In this document: positions 9,249 through 19,544 of the stretch, piece by piece
How the letters are laid out: the number at the start of each line of letters is the position of its first letter
Position numbering within the stretch: the first letter of the stretch is position 1
Assembly (NCBI RefSeq): GCF_013410775.1
Contig: NZ_JACCFH010000001.1
Span: forward strand, 2,666,001 to 2,730,000
Source of the DNA: Sphaerotilus montanus
GTDB lineage: Bacteria > Pseudomonadota > Gammaproteobacteria > Burkholderiales > Burkholderiaceae_C
Length of the DNA stretch: 64,000 bases
Direction of reading: 5' to 3'
Translations under genes and position numbers: made by a program
Notes under the pieces: generated by a model
Databases searched by the model: none
The model's input: the letters and a program-made list of their open reading frames with translations, nothing else
Told to the model about the DNA's origin: nothing

Positions 9249-10798
9249 CGCATCAGCTCCGGGTTGACCACATAGACCGTTCGAGGCCGGCCAATCTTGA
9301 CGACCTGCCCAGCATCAACTTCCATGAGATGCCGATGCGCCACCAGCAAATCCAGGGCGGCCCCCACCACGTCACGATCCGTCAGCCCAGACCATCCGCG
9401 CTGATGGACATCGCGTGCCGAGAACATCGCCGGCAGCGCCCCGGCCTGCACCTTGCGCATGAGGGCCTTTGCAGCAGCCACCACAGGCCGGACCCCGCTT
9501 GCGTAGGCGCGGCGGGCGTGGCTCTCGAAGTAGTCGGCCAGCGCCAGCGCCTGCACCATCGCCCGACGACTCACCGGGCCAGCGTGCCCATTGATGGCGT
9601 GCAGCGTCAGTGCCAGCGCCGGGACATGCTTGCGGAACTTGGACAGTGCCCCTTCCGTGGCGGCATCGATGTCCGGCAAGCGCAGGCGTTTTTCCAGCCC
9701 GGTGCGCCACTCCTGAAACAGCTCCAGAGCATCGGGAGCGAAGCGCAGGAAGGGCACGCCCTCGGGATCGCCGTTGCGGTCCACTGGCTGCTCGGCGCCC
9801 AGGTCGGCGGCCTGCAGGCGGTGCAGGCGCTCGAACACGTCGAAGGCGGCACGCTTGGCGGCGTTGTCAGGGAGCCGGTCCACGTTGCGCCAGTCCCCGG
9901 GCTGGTCCGGCCAGCACACCAGGAACCGCTGCATCATGCCGTCATCCATCGATCCGCCCACCGATGCGCCACGGATGAAGGAGGCCAGTGGGCCGGGCTG
10001 GATGCAGCCGACCAGCGACAGGCGCACGCTCGGCACGGTCAGCGTGCCCCGGGTGATCCGGTCGAAGGTGTAGCGGCCACCGCTCCAGGATTGCAGGTAG
10101 AAGGCGCGGGCGTCGGCGGTGTCTTCGCGCTGAAGGATGGTCAGCAGGCCCCGCATCTCGTCGCGCACGCACAGCAGGCCATCCGGGTTCTCCGTCATGA
10201 TCTGGCCCATTGCCTCATAGGTCAGGTCATTGACCAGCAGGCGCGGCCGGGTCGGCGCGGGCGGTTCCTCCAGGCCGTCGAAGGCGTTGCCGATCTCGGC
10301 GTGAGGGTCTTTCGCCAGCTTCTGCCGGGCCAGCTTGTCGGCGGCGTCGGTGCGCATCTTGTGCAGCCGCAGCGCGTCGGCGTGTCCCTTGGCGTCGGCG
10401 TTGAATTGCTCGGCGCTTCGGGCCTCCAGTCGTTCGATCGGGGCCAGCGCGGCGGACATCGCCGGGCTTTTCATCATCCCCGGCCTGCCGACCACCAGCG
10501 CCCACAGGTTAGGCGACTCCTGCCAATCAGTCAGCCCCTGAGGGCACACCGCCAGCCGACGCGCCACCAGCGCAGCCGCGCCCACCAGCATCGGCACGGC
10601 AACGAAGTCCGGGGGGCACTGCATGCGTTCGGAAACGTCGATCACCCAGGGGCGCAGCGCATCGGGGAGCGCCTGCAACGGCAGGGCCTCCACCGGCAGC
10701 AGATCAAGCGGCAGCGGCAAGGGCGCCGACTCGGAAATCAGGTCATCGGCTGCGGCACTCATGGCGGACATGGCATTCGTGGAATCGGTGTTGTTCAT
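9245..10798 (-). CDS. DUF3987-like P-loop protein (YfjI type)
   Basis: 517 residues. Similar proteins on prophages and islands have a RecA/helicase-like fold and sit beside primase-like genes, so a role in element replication is likely. A Walker A-like motif is visible as VVGRPGMMKSPAMS around residue 100, with a Walker B-like acidic stretch in GLLCVRDEMRGLLTIL around 210. The N-terminus (about 1-70) includes QCPPDFVAVPMLVGAAALVARR, typical of the family. It lies 9 bp after the Toprim gene and overlaps the 138-residue gene by 4 bases. Identification is from family memory; an alternative reading is a more general phage NTPase. Confidence 0.75.
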   Translation of the reverse strand: MNNTDSTNAMSAMSAAADDLISESAPLPLPLDLLPVEALPLQALPDALRPWVIDVSERMQCPPDFVAVPMLVGAAALVARRLAVCPQGLTDWQESPNLWALVVGRPGMMKSPAMSAALAPIERLEARSAEQFNADAKGHADALRLHKMRTDAADKLARQKLAKDPHAEIGNAFDGLEEPPAPTRPRLLVNDLTYEAMGQIMTENPDGLLCVRDEMRGLLTILQREDTADARAFYLQSWSGGRYTFDRITRGTLTVPSVRLSLVGCIQPGPLASFIRGASVGGSMDDGMMQRFLVCWPDQPGDWRNVDRLPDNAAKRAAFDVFERLHRLQAADLGAEQPVDRNGDPEGVPFLRFAPDALELFQEWRTGLEKRLRLPDIDAATEGALSKFRKHVPALALTLHAINGHAGPVSRRAMVQALALADYFESHARRAYASGVRPVVAAAKALMRKVQAGALPAMFSARDVHQRGWSGLTDRDVVGAALDLLVAHRHLMEVDAGQVVKIGRPRTVYVVNPELMR

Positions 10799-10807
10799 CA
10801 GTCCCCC

Positions 10808-11737
10808 TCAGGTGGCGGTGTTGCTGGCGTGCACGATGTCGCACCAGTCCATTTCAGGTGTCTGCGGCGTGATCACCTTGGCGGTGAGGCCGGCCCGTAT
10901 CGCTCGGCTGTAGAGCTTCCCGGCAGCGGCGATGCCGGCCGGATCGTGATCCCCCCAGATCACCAGATGGCGTGTCCCGGCCGGCCACTGCCAAGCGGCT
11001 AGGGCTCCGGCGCTGTAGGCTGCACAGACAGGCATGCGGCCACCGTGGTGGCACGCCAGCGCCGTTTCCAGCCCTTCCGCCACGCCGATCACGCCCCGAT
11101 CGTCTGGCGCGCTCCACAGGGCCACACCAGCGCCAGCCAGCGGGCCGCAGGTGCGAGACAGCTTCTTGACCGGGCCGGGCACGTCGGCCTTCTGACCGTC
11201 TCGGGTGAGGTAGGTTCGGTGCAGCGCCAGCAGCTCGCCGGCCGGGCTGGTGATGGCGGCCACCATCGCCGGGAAGCGACCGACCTCCTTGCCGTCATCG
11301 TCGAAGTACGGAACCGCGGGTGCGCACCGCAGCGCGGCCGGCAGTGGCCACAGCTCCACGCCAAGACGATTCCCCAGGTAGCGCACGACGGGATCACCGG
11401 GCACCAGCACCCGTGCGCGTGACCACTGCAACACAACGGCGGCGGCGTTCTTCGCCCACTTGGCCCGCTGCTCGCGCTCGCGCTGCTGTCGCTGGTGCTC
11501 TGCCCATGCCCGGGCGGCGGCGCGTTCCTCCGGATCCATCGCCCGGCCCGACTCGCTCCAGACGTAATGTCCACCCGTGCGCCAGTCGCCGAAGACGGCG
11601 GCGCGGCCATCGGTGAACAGCCGGACCCACAGCGGCCGATTTCGGCCACCGAAGCGGATGAACTCGCCGGGGATGATGTCGCGCTCGGGCGCGGTGCCCA
11701 GAACGGCGCGCAGCGTGTCCAGTAGTGCCCCACTCAT
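10808..11737 (-). CDS. Toprim-domain primase-like protein
   Basis: 309 residues. The N-terminal part resembles the CHC2-less primase-helicase proteins of integrated elements (DUF7146-like), with FGDWRTGGHYVW near residue 50 and a basic coiled stretch (about 85-105). The C-terminal Toprim domain shows GVIGVAEGLETALA (catalytic Glu) at about 218-231 and HLVIWGDHDPAG (Asp-x-Asp) at about 262-273. No cysteine zinc finger is seen at the N-terminus. With the DUF3987-like gene downstream it forms the likely replication pair of the element. The start overlaps the upstream gene by 4 bases. Confidence 0.8.
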   Translation of the reverse strand: MSGALLDTLRAVLGTAPERDIIPGEFIRFGGRNRPLWVRLFTDGRAAVFGDWRTGGHYVWSESGRAMDPEERAAARAWAEHQRQQREREQRAKWAKNAAAVVLQWSRARVLVPGDPVVRYLGNRLGVELWPLPAALRCAPAVPYFDDDGKEVGRFPAMVAAITSPAGELLALHRTYLTRDGQKADVPGPVKKLSRTCGPLAGAGVALWSAPDDRGVIGVAEGLETALACHHGGRMPVCAAYSAGALAAWQWPAGTRHLVIWGDHDPAGIAAAGKLYSRAIRAGLTAKVITPQTPEMDWCDIVHASNTAT

Positions 11738-12051
11738 GCGCGACTCACCTTCAGCGCGTTGCGCACGAAGACACGGCAGGCAATGACCGACATCCCCACC
11801 AAGGAGGGAAGATTCTGGTCTGGCACCCTCATTGCCAGCGCGATCACGCCCAGGAAGGCGTCTGCCTCCCGCAGCATCGATCGTGACAGGGTGGCGCCGG
11901 GGTCATCACTGGCCGCCAGGATCAGGGCCTTCGTGTAGTGCACAGCCTTGCTGATGTCTTCCGCATCCGGGTCGCGCCCAATAAGCGCATCCTCAGCCCG
12001 CTTCAACAGGCGCAGGGCCTCGCGTAGTGCCTTCTTGGCGATCGGGTTCAT
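11734..12051 (-). CDS. Small helical protein of the element operon
   Basis: 105 residues from ATG 12051 (MNPIAKKALREALRLLKRAE); the longer upstream frame reads through non-conserved sequence. Mostly alpha-helical by composition: a basic first helix, then DPDAEDISKAVHYTKALILAAS. Not recognised. Its stop overlaps the primase-like gene by 4 bases (ATGA), placing it firmly in the operon. Confidence 0.6.
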   Translation of the reverse strand: MNPIAKKALREALRLLKRAEDALIGRDPDAEDISKAVHYTKALILAASDDPGATLSRSMLREADAFLGVIALAMRVPDQNLPSLVGMSVIACRVFVRNALKVSRA

Positions 12052-12124
12052 GGTCCGCACTCTTTCAAACGATTCAGCAGCCCGGCCTGATGTGCTCGGG
12101 CCGCTCGTGGAGGTGGTTCCGGGG

Positions 12125-12451
12125 TCAGTGCAAGGCCGCTTCAGCCAGGTCGGCGCGGCCGTCTCGAATTCGGCCCAGCACGTCAGCCACAACGCCTACG
12201 TGCTCATGCTGTTCCAGCGTCTGTGCGGTCAGCGCCAGGATCGTGTCTGCCTGGTCAGCCAGCGCCCGCGACATCTCCGGCTTTTCATCCAGCGCCTCAA
12301 TCAGCGTCCCCGTCGTCAACCGAAGCGCATTGAGCTGCAAGGAAACATCCCGGCCCGTGCGTGAATGGCGAATCAGGTCAATCGCCTGGTCGATCCGGTC
12401 AAGGCAAGACTGAAGATGGCCAGGGCGGGAGAAAACAACGGTAGAGGTCAT
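12125..12451 (-). CDS. Small hypothetical protein of the element operon
   Basis: 108 residues from ATG 12451 (MTSTVVFSRPGHLQS); an in-frame ATG at 12490 (MSKVNQ) is an alternative start. Helical, with heptad-like leucines (LADQADTILALTAQTLEQHEHVGVV). No recognised family. 73 bp upstream of the next operon gene. Neither start has a convincing Shine-Dalgarno. Confidence 0.5.
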   Translation of the reverse strand: MTSTVVFSRPGHLQSCLDRIDQAIDLIRHSRTGRDVSLQLNALRLTTGTLIEALDEKPEMSRALADQADTILALTAQTLEQHEHVGVVADVLGRIRDGRADLAEAALH

Positions 12452-12545
12452 GATGCAAACAACTCTTTTTGTTTGATTTACTTTGGACATGCAGCAGCGC
12501 GACCGACTTTCGAGAGTCAGCCGAACATGCTGCGGGGAGAGAGAA

Positions 12546-12740
12546 TCAGCGAGCCGAAAAGCGATCGCGCGGAGCTGCGAGCTGCAGGCGATCGGCGGCG
12601 AGTATCTCGAAGGCGCGAGCGCGTAGCGCGTGGCGCTTCTCTGCCTTCGAGGCGAGAAGATGCGCCAGGCGGCGGCGGTACATCTGGGTAAGGGGAACGT
12701 AGGCGCGAGCGAGCGCACCGCTTTGAATGGCGTTCGTCAT
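12546..12740 (-). CDS. Very small basic protein of the element
   Basis: 64 residues from ATG 12740 (MTNAIQSGALARAYVPLTQM). Strongly basic and Ala/Arg/Leu-rich, with RRRLAHLLASKAEKRHALRARAFEILAA. No family recognised. Supported by its position in the minus-strand gene series and lack of a competing frame, so moderate to low certainty. Confidence 0.4.
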   Translation of the reverse strand: MTNAIQSGALARAYVPLTQMYRRRLAHLLASKAEKRHALRARAFEILAADRLQLAAPRDRFSAR

Positions 12741-13033
12741 GGTTTCGGGCTTTCTGCAAAAGCGGCGAAGAACCACGCGCTGCGGGGACTAGCCGAAGCG
12801 GGTGGGGATGGGGATAGTCACACGATTGCAGCCGTGCGGCCGTCCTTGCGGATAGGCCCTCCCATCCCCGAAACCTGACGGAATTCGGGCATGACAAAGC
12901 CGCGCTATCGTGGCGGCCAAACGCTGCAATTAAGGTGTGACTAGCACCGCTGCGCAGTGTGCCACCGTGGCGCCCATTGTTGCAATACCCCAGCGGTACC
13001 GCCTGTGCATGAGGACGAATCGTGCGCACGGCC
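12741..13033. other. Intergenic gap inside the element operon
   Basis: 293 bp between the antirepressor gene and the small basic protein. No convincing ORF, hairpin with T-run or repeat seen. Contains a mildly AT-richer stretch near 12923-12945 (GCAATTAAGGTGTGACTAGC) that could host an internal promoter for the downstream replication genes. Confidence 0.35.
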
Positions 13034-13564
13034 TCACTCCAACTGCAGGAGAAGCTGAAGCTGGCTTCTGATGGTGTTCACCTCGCCCTGCAGGCGTGGC
13101 TTCTCGGCTCGCCGCCGCGACAGGACGGAGGCTCCGCGACTGGCCCGGGCGAAGGACTCGGCCTCAGCCCGCTCTGCAGCGGCCAGCCGGCGATCCAGGT
13201 CGGCCAGCTCATCAGCGTTCCGGCGGAACACCCGCAACAGCAGTTCACGCTCAGCGGCGATCAGGTGGGCACGGTAGGCGCGGCCCTTCGGGCTGCTGGA
13301 CACCAGCGCGATGTGCTTCGCCGCATCCAGGGTCAGGGCGTAATTCGCCCCTGGCCGGCCCCCCCGGGGGTTTCCATTTTTTTTCATGAAAACCTCCCGG
13401 TAGTCCTCACCCTCCAGGAGTCCGCACCGCTTCACCTGAGCCTTGAACCAACTGGTGAAGTCCCCACTGCAGCCAAGGCTGGCATACAGGGCGCGGGCCA
13501 TCACGGCGTGGTGCTCTGCGCCGACAGTGCAACGCTCGATGTCGATGTTCATGGCGCGTGTCAC
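13034..13564 (-). CDS. AntA/AntB-family antirepressor-like protein
   Basis: 176 residues. The N-terminal domain (about residues 12-95) matches the AntA/B antirepressor pattern: VMARALYASLGCSGDFTSWF, then EGEDYREVFMKKNG and NYALTLDAAKHIALVSSSPKG, which closely resembles the usual YxLTLDMAKHLAM...KG. The C-terminal half is a long charged helical region ending in QLQLLLQLE. Family members counteract phage repressors to trigger induction, so it may act against the XRE protein at 14799-15458; that pairing is inference. The start overlaps the AlpA-like gene by 4 bases, with a second Met four codons in. Confidence 0.8.
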   Translation of the reverse strand: MTRAMNIDIERCTVGAEHHAVMARALYASLGCSGDFTSWFKAQVKRCGLLEGEDYREVFMKKNGNPRGGRPGANYALTLDAAKHIALVSSSPKGRAYRAHLIAAERELLLRVFRRNADELADLDRRLAAAERAEAESFARASRGASVLSRRRAEKPRLQGEVNTIRSQLQLLLQLE

Positions 13565-13848
13565 TGCTCGGTCGGGGTTCGGGTGGATTCAAGCCACTGG
13601 CGCACCAAGCCAGCAGACCAGCGCACGCAGCGCGGACCGGAGCGGTAATCGGCGGCCGGGAACTCGCCGGTCTTGATCTTGTTGCGGATGCTCTGCTCGC
13701 ACAGGCCCGCCAAGACCGCAATCTCTTTGATGGAGAGCCGCGCCATGTCGGCAAGTCCAGAGTCAATCATCATCTTCACAGGGTTCTCGTTGACGCTCTT
13801 GGTTGCCCAAGGTTGGGCGTGGTGGTGTTTCTTTGTGAACATGCCCAA
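13561..13848 (-). CDS. AlpA/excisionase-like DNA-binding protein
   Basis: 95 residues. A winged-helix MerR/AlpA-type DNA-binding domain lies at about residues 38-92: LSIKEIAVLAGLCEQSIRNKIKTGEF then RSGPRCVRWSAGLVRQWLES. AlpA proteins of P4-like elements activate integrase or excision functions. First gene of the minus-strand operon, coupled by ATGA overlap to the antirepressor. In-frame Met residues at 25 and 26 (KMMIDSGL) could be the true start, since the first 24 residues are unlike the family. Confidence 0.78.
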   Translation of the reverse strand: MGMFTKKHHHAQPWATKSVNENPVKMMIDSGLADMARLSIKEIAVLAGLCEQSIRNKIKTGEFPAADYRSGPRCVRWSAGLVRQWLESTRTPTEQ

Positions 13849-14059
13849 TCATTTCCCGGAAAAAACGGCCCTCCGCCGTCGTTTTCCAACCCCCTGCCCA
13901 GGCCCACGACCCGAGCCAACGAAACCCGAAAAGCTGTATTTGATGAGAACTATTTGACGAAATATGGCGTTTGGGGGCGGAATTCGCCGGACTGCCCCGC
14001 GATGACCGACCGCACCAGCGCCAGCGGGTCGGCACCGACCCGGCCAGCAGCGCCAGCAC
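13849..14059. other. Leader region of the element operon
   Basis: About 210 bp upstream of the AlpA-like gene, containing the only AT-rich patch of this part of the element. No gene seen. Likely holds the minus-strand operon promoter. Confidence 0.4.
13937..13960. promoter_or_regulatory. AT-rich direct repeat TATTTGAYGA x2
   Basis: TATTTGATGA at 13937-13946 and TATTTGACGA at 13951-13960, 14 bp apart, about 90 bp upstream of the AlpA-like gene. Possible operator, promoter or DNA-unwinding patch. Assigned from repeat structure and base composition only. Confidence 0.35.
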
Positions 14060-14490
14060 AGGCGGCCACATGGCGCCACTGAAGCCGGACGACGCACCCA
14101 CAGCACGCCGGCCCGGCCCGATCGGCGCCTGGTGCCGGCCACCAGCTCGATCAGCTCGGCACCGACCCGGCCAGCAGCGCCAGCGCCTCGGCATGCTCAG
14201 GGCCGGTCTGCGCCCGTGGTGCTGCTGCAGCCAGGCGGACGCACCCAGCTTCCAGCCGGCGCAGATCGGCGCCACTGCGGCCCGCTGCAGGGCGTGCAGC
14301 TCCGGCCACCGGCAGCACCAGGAGGCAGGCGCTCGGCCGGACTGGCCAGCACCTCAGCCCGGCCCCGTGGCGCCGCCGCAGCCAGGCGGACGCACCCAGC
14401 GCACCGCCCAGCACGATCGGAGCCCCTGCGGGCTACTGGCGCCAGCAGCGCCCGCGCCTCGGCCTGCTCGGGGCCGGGTCAGCCGGCCAG
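14060..14490 (-). repeat. Diverged inverted copies of the 232-bp repeat
   Basis: Three degenerate copies, at about 14070-14130, 14214-14275 and 14368-14450, of the GC-rich half of the left array, in reverse orientation. Each shows the order GGCGCCRC, CAGCCAGGCGGACGCACCCAGC (or a variant) and GATCGGCGCC. The phrase CGGCACCGACCCGGCCAGCAGCGCCAGC also occurs twice, near 14031 and 14157. No gene seen. Confidence 0.65.
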
Positions 14491-14493
14491 CGC

Positions 14494-14790
14494 GGGCCGC
14501 CTGAGCCCGACCGGGCGCCCCTCGGTGGACTTTTGAGGGTTTTGAGGGTGCCCGGGGTAGTGGTTTTCTGGAAACGAGGACCGGCCTGAGCGGGCCGCCT
14601 GAGCCCGACCGGGCGCCCCTCGGTGGACTTTTGAGGGTTTTGAGGGTGCCCGGGGTAGTGGTTTTCTGGAAACGAGGACCGGCCTGAGCGGGCCGCCTGA
14701 GCCCGACCGGGCGCCCCTCGGTGGACTTTTGAGGGTTTTGAGGGTGCCCGGGGTAGTGGTTTTCTGGAAACGAGGACCGGCCTGAGCGGG
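14494..14790 (-). repeat. 98-bp tandem repeat array (3 copies)
   Basis: Three apparently identical 98-bp units start at 14494, 14592 and 14690. Each holds, reversed, the same 54-bp core as the left array (14525-14578, 14623-14676, 14721-14774), including TTTTGAGGG-TTTTGAGGG. No variable spacers, so not CRISPR. Ends 9 bp before the repressor stop codon. Confidence 0.92.
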
Positions 14791-14798
14791 CTACCCGG

Positions 14799-15458
14799 TC
14801 ACATCGCCACGAAGGCGCCTGCGCTCGCTTGAATCTCCGTCCGCAGTCTGGCGGGAGTGGTGGCGGCCCGCTCAAGGTTCGCCACACTGGTGGAGATGCG
14901 ATCAGCCGCAGCCAGCAGCCGGGCACCGCCCCGGATGTGCTCATCGAACAGGGTGCCGTTCTGGTCCCGGACACGCTTCAACGCTGTCACCAGTTCGGCG
15001 AAGTCGTCACGCACATGGCGCCAAGCATGTTCGGCTGCGGAGACTTCGCACGACAGGCGAATCGACGCATCAGCGACCAGCCGTGCAACGGCGTCGATTG
15101 CCAGCCGGGCCTGAGATACGGCGCTGCGACGCATGGCAACCGATGGGTCTGGCGCCATTTCGTCGGAGACACCCGCCAGATAGTCGAGACTCACGCCGGT
15201 CTCTGCCGCCAACAGGATCAGGCTCCACAGCGGCGGCATGCGAATCCCCATCTCCCACAGAGACAACTGCGTGCCGCTCGCATGGCCGATGCGTACCGCC
15301 ATCAGATGCCCGGAGAGCCCCGTTGATTCGCGGGCGATGCGGATGCGCTGCCCGATCAGCTTGCACAGGCTGTCCTTGTCGCTGACCTGGTTGCCGATCA
15401 GGGCGCGTAGTGCATCGATGTTGAAGGACTCATCAGACGGGGCAACAAATGAAGACAC
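14799..15458 (-). CDS. XRE-family transcriptional regulator (element repressor)
   Basis: 219 residues from GTG 15458. The HTH_3 domain lies at about residues 34-95: LIGQRIRIARESTGLSG, then ASGTQLSLWEMGIRMP and VSLDYLAGVSDE. A long helical C-terminal part (about 100-219) probably oligomerises. The start codon lies 7 bp from a palindromic operator, with no Shine-Dalgarno, so the message may be leaderless, as known for some phage repressors. It faces the right att site. Probably keeps the integrase and the operon silent. Confidence 0.8.
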   Translation of the reverse strand: MSSFVAPSDESFNIDALRALIGNQVSDKDSLCKLIGQRIRIARESTGLSGHLMAVRIGHASGTQLSLWEMGIRMPPLWSLILLAAETGVSLDYLAGVSDEMAPDPSVAMRRSAVSQARLAIDAVARLVADASIRLSCEVSAAEHAWRHVRDDFAELVTALKRVRDQNGTLFDEHIRGGARLLAAADRISTSVANLERAATTPARLRTEIQASAGAFVAM

Positions 15459-15489
15459 GGGTAACTTTCAGGGTAGCTCTACCCTGAAA
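15459..15489. promoter_or_regulatory. Palindromic operator upstream of the XRE repressor
   Basis: TTTCAGGGTAG-CT-CTACCCTGAAA at 15466-15489: perfect 11-bp arms with a 2-bp centre. GGGTAAC at 15459 and GGGTAGCT at 15471 repeat at 12-bp spacing, as they do in front of the integrase. Likely autoregulation site. Confidence 0.65.
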
Positions 15490-15533
15490 TGATCGCACTG
15501 CTGTGTCAAATCAACAACTTACGATGCATGTTT

Positions 15534-15548
15534 GAACCCTGCACCGCC
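15534..15548 (+). repeat. attR core
   Basis: GAACCCTGCACCGCC, the second copy of the tRNA-Val 3' end, followed by ACCA. It marks the right junction of the element. Confidence 0.9.
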
Positions 15549-15556
15549 ACCAGATC

Positions 15557-15590
15557 AAGCCTCGTGAATCCATGGTTCACGAGGCTTTTT
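15557..15590 (+). terminator. Former tRNA-Val terminator, displaced
   Basis: 12-bp perfect stem AAGCCTCGTGAA / TTCACGAGGCTT with a 7-base loop, followed by TTTTT. It lies 8 bp beyond attR, where the tRNA's own terminator would have been before integration. Confidence 0.8.
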
Positions 15591-15633
15591 CACGTTATGG
15601 CGGAAATTTCAGTGCTCGGCATCGCATGAATGA

Positions 15634-17949
<2,316 letters not shown>

Positions 17950-18001
17950 GGCTGGCCCGGGGATGTCGCGCGGGTGCGGGCGCCTCCTGGCCTGATCCCG
18001 T

Positions 18002-19201
18002 ATGGTCGGCAGCATGACGCTGACCAACAACCCCCACGACGCCGCCCGCCTGCGGGTGCTGATGGCCGGCCTGTCCAGCCTGATCCTGGTGCTCGGCATC
18101 GCCCGCTTCGCCTACACGCCGCTGCTGCCGCTGATGCAGCAGCAGGCCGGGCTCGGCGTGGCCGAAGCGGGCTGGCTCGCGGCGGTGAACTACGCCGGCT
18201 ACCTCAGCGGGGCGGTGCTGGCGGCGTCGATCAGCGATCTGGTGCTCAAGGACCGGCTCTACCGGGCGGGCATGGTGCTGGCGGTGCTGTCCACCGTGGT
18301 CATGGCGCTGAGCACGGACTGGCGCGTCTGGGCGCTGTCGCGCTTTCTGGCGGGGCTGAGCAGCGCGGCCGGGATGCTGATGGGCACGGGGCTGATCCTG
18401 AACTGGCTGATCCGCCACCAGTACCGCAGCGAACTCGGGCTGCACTTCTCGGGCATCGGCCTCGGCATGGCCGGTTGTGCGGCGGCGGTGCTGGCGATGA
18501 CCGGTGCGCAGTTCGACTGGCAGCAGCAGTGGTGGGCGTTCAGCGCCATCGCGGCGGTGCTGATGGTGCCGGCGCTGCGCTGGCTGCCGCCGCCAGACAC
18601 CAGCGGCCTGACCACCGGCGGTCAGACGATGACCGACCGGCCGCCCGGCGTGCTGTTCCTGCGCGTGTTCATGGCCGCGTATTTCTGCGCCGGCATCGGC
18701 TTCGTCGTCAGCGTGACCTTCATCGTGGCCATCGTCGACCGGCTGCCGGGTCTGCAGGGCCGCGGTGCGTGGGTGTTCATGGTGATGGGGTTGACGGCCG
18801 CACCCGCGGTGATCCTCTGGGACCGCATCGCGCGCCGGCTGGGCGACATCGACGCGCTGATCCTGTGCAGCGTGCTGCACATCGGCGGCATCGTGCTGCC
18901 GATCGGCGGGACGCTGGCGGCGGCCATGGCGGGCGCGGTGCTGTTCGGCGCCACCTTCATCGGGCTGGTGAGCCTGGTGCTGTCGATGGCGGGGCGCTAT
19001 TACCCGACCCGCCCGGCCAAGATGATGGGCCGGATGACGCTCACCTATGGCTGCGCCCAGATCCTCGGCCCGGCCGCCACCGGCTGGCTGGCGGCGCGCA
19101 GTGGCGGCAGCTACGTTGCCGGGCTGTCGATGGCCGCGGCGGTGATGGTGGTCGGATTGCTGCTGCTGTGCGCGCTGCGGGTCATCGCACGACGCGCGTG
19201 A
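18002..19201 (+). CDS. MFS transporter, YbfB/YjiJ type
   Basis: Inner-membrane major facilitator, substrate unknown. 399 residues with about 12 hydrophobic segments. The opening LVLGIARFAYTPLLPLMQQQ and WLAAVNYAGYLSGA are characteristic of the YbfB/YjiJ family. Start is ATG 18002, with another Met at 18014. Its 3' end overlaps the convergent small membrane-protein gene by 20 bp. 52 bp after katG and possibly read through from it. Confidence 0.85.
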   Translation: MVGSMTLTNNPHDAARLRVLMAGLSSLILVLGIARFAYTPLLPLMQQQAGLGVAEAGWLAAVNYAGYLSGAVLAASISDLVLKDRLYRAGMVLAVLSTVVMALSTDWRVWALSRFLAGLSSAAGMLMGTGLILNWLIRHQYRSELGLHFSGIGLGMAGCAAAVLAMTGAQFDWQQQWWAFSAIAAVLMVPALRWLPPPDTSGLTTGGQTMTDRPPGVLFLRVFMAAYFCAGIGFVVSVTFIVAIVDRLPGLQGRGAWVFMVMGLTAAPAVILWDRIARRLGDIDALILCSVLHIGGIVLPIGGTLAAAMAGAVLFGATFIGLVSLVLSMAGRYYPTRPAKMMGRMTLTYGCAQILGPAATGWLAARSGGSYVAGLSMAAAVMVVGLLLLCALRVIARRA

Positions 19202-19493
19202 CTTCGCGGGCCTGCACCTCGACCACGTCGTCGCCGGACGTCGGGCGCTGGCTGCGGCCCTGACCGGGGCGGGCACCGAAGCCGGCCGACCAGCCGGCGC
19301 GGTTGCGCTGGAAGCGCAGGATGTCCTGCAGCGTCGGGCGCCGGCCGCGCAGCAGGCTCCACAGCGTGTAGGCACCTGCCACCACGACACCCGCGACCAG
19401 CAGGCTCATGAAGAAGACCGCGCCCGCCACGAGGAAGGACAGGCGCACCATCAGGCGGAGCAGGCCGCCAAAACCGTCAGTGAGGACATGCAT
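19182..19493 (-). CDS. Small membrane protein, unknown function
   Basis: 103 residues. A hydrophobic N-terminal half with one or two membrane segments (LMVRLSFLVAGAVFFMSLLVAGVVVAGAYTLWSLL) is followed by a basic, cytoplasm-like tail (RPTLQDILRFQRNRAG). Upstream of, and divergent-to-convergent with, nothing informative: it overlaps the MFS gene end and lies just beyond dxs on the same strand. Not recognised. Confidence 0.6.
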   Translation of the reverse strand: MHVLTDGFGGLLRLMVRLSFLVAGAVFFMSLLVAGVVVAGAYTLWSLLRGRRPTLQDILRFQRNRAGWSAGFGARPGQGRSQRPTSGDDVVEVQAREVTRVVR

Positions 19494-19544
19494 GGGCAGT
19501 TCGATCCGTCTGGGGCTGAACAGTTCCGCGGCGTTGGCGGGTCT

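Noticed and set aside
14494-14790. 98-bp repeats as a CRISPR array
   Set aside because: Units are identical over their full length with no variable spacers, and there are no cas genes.
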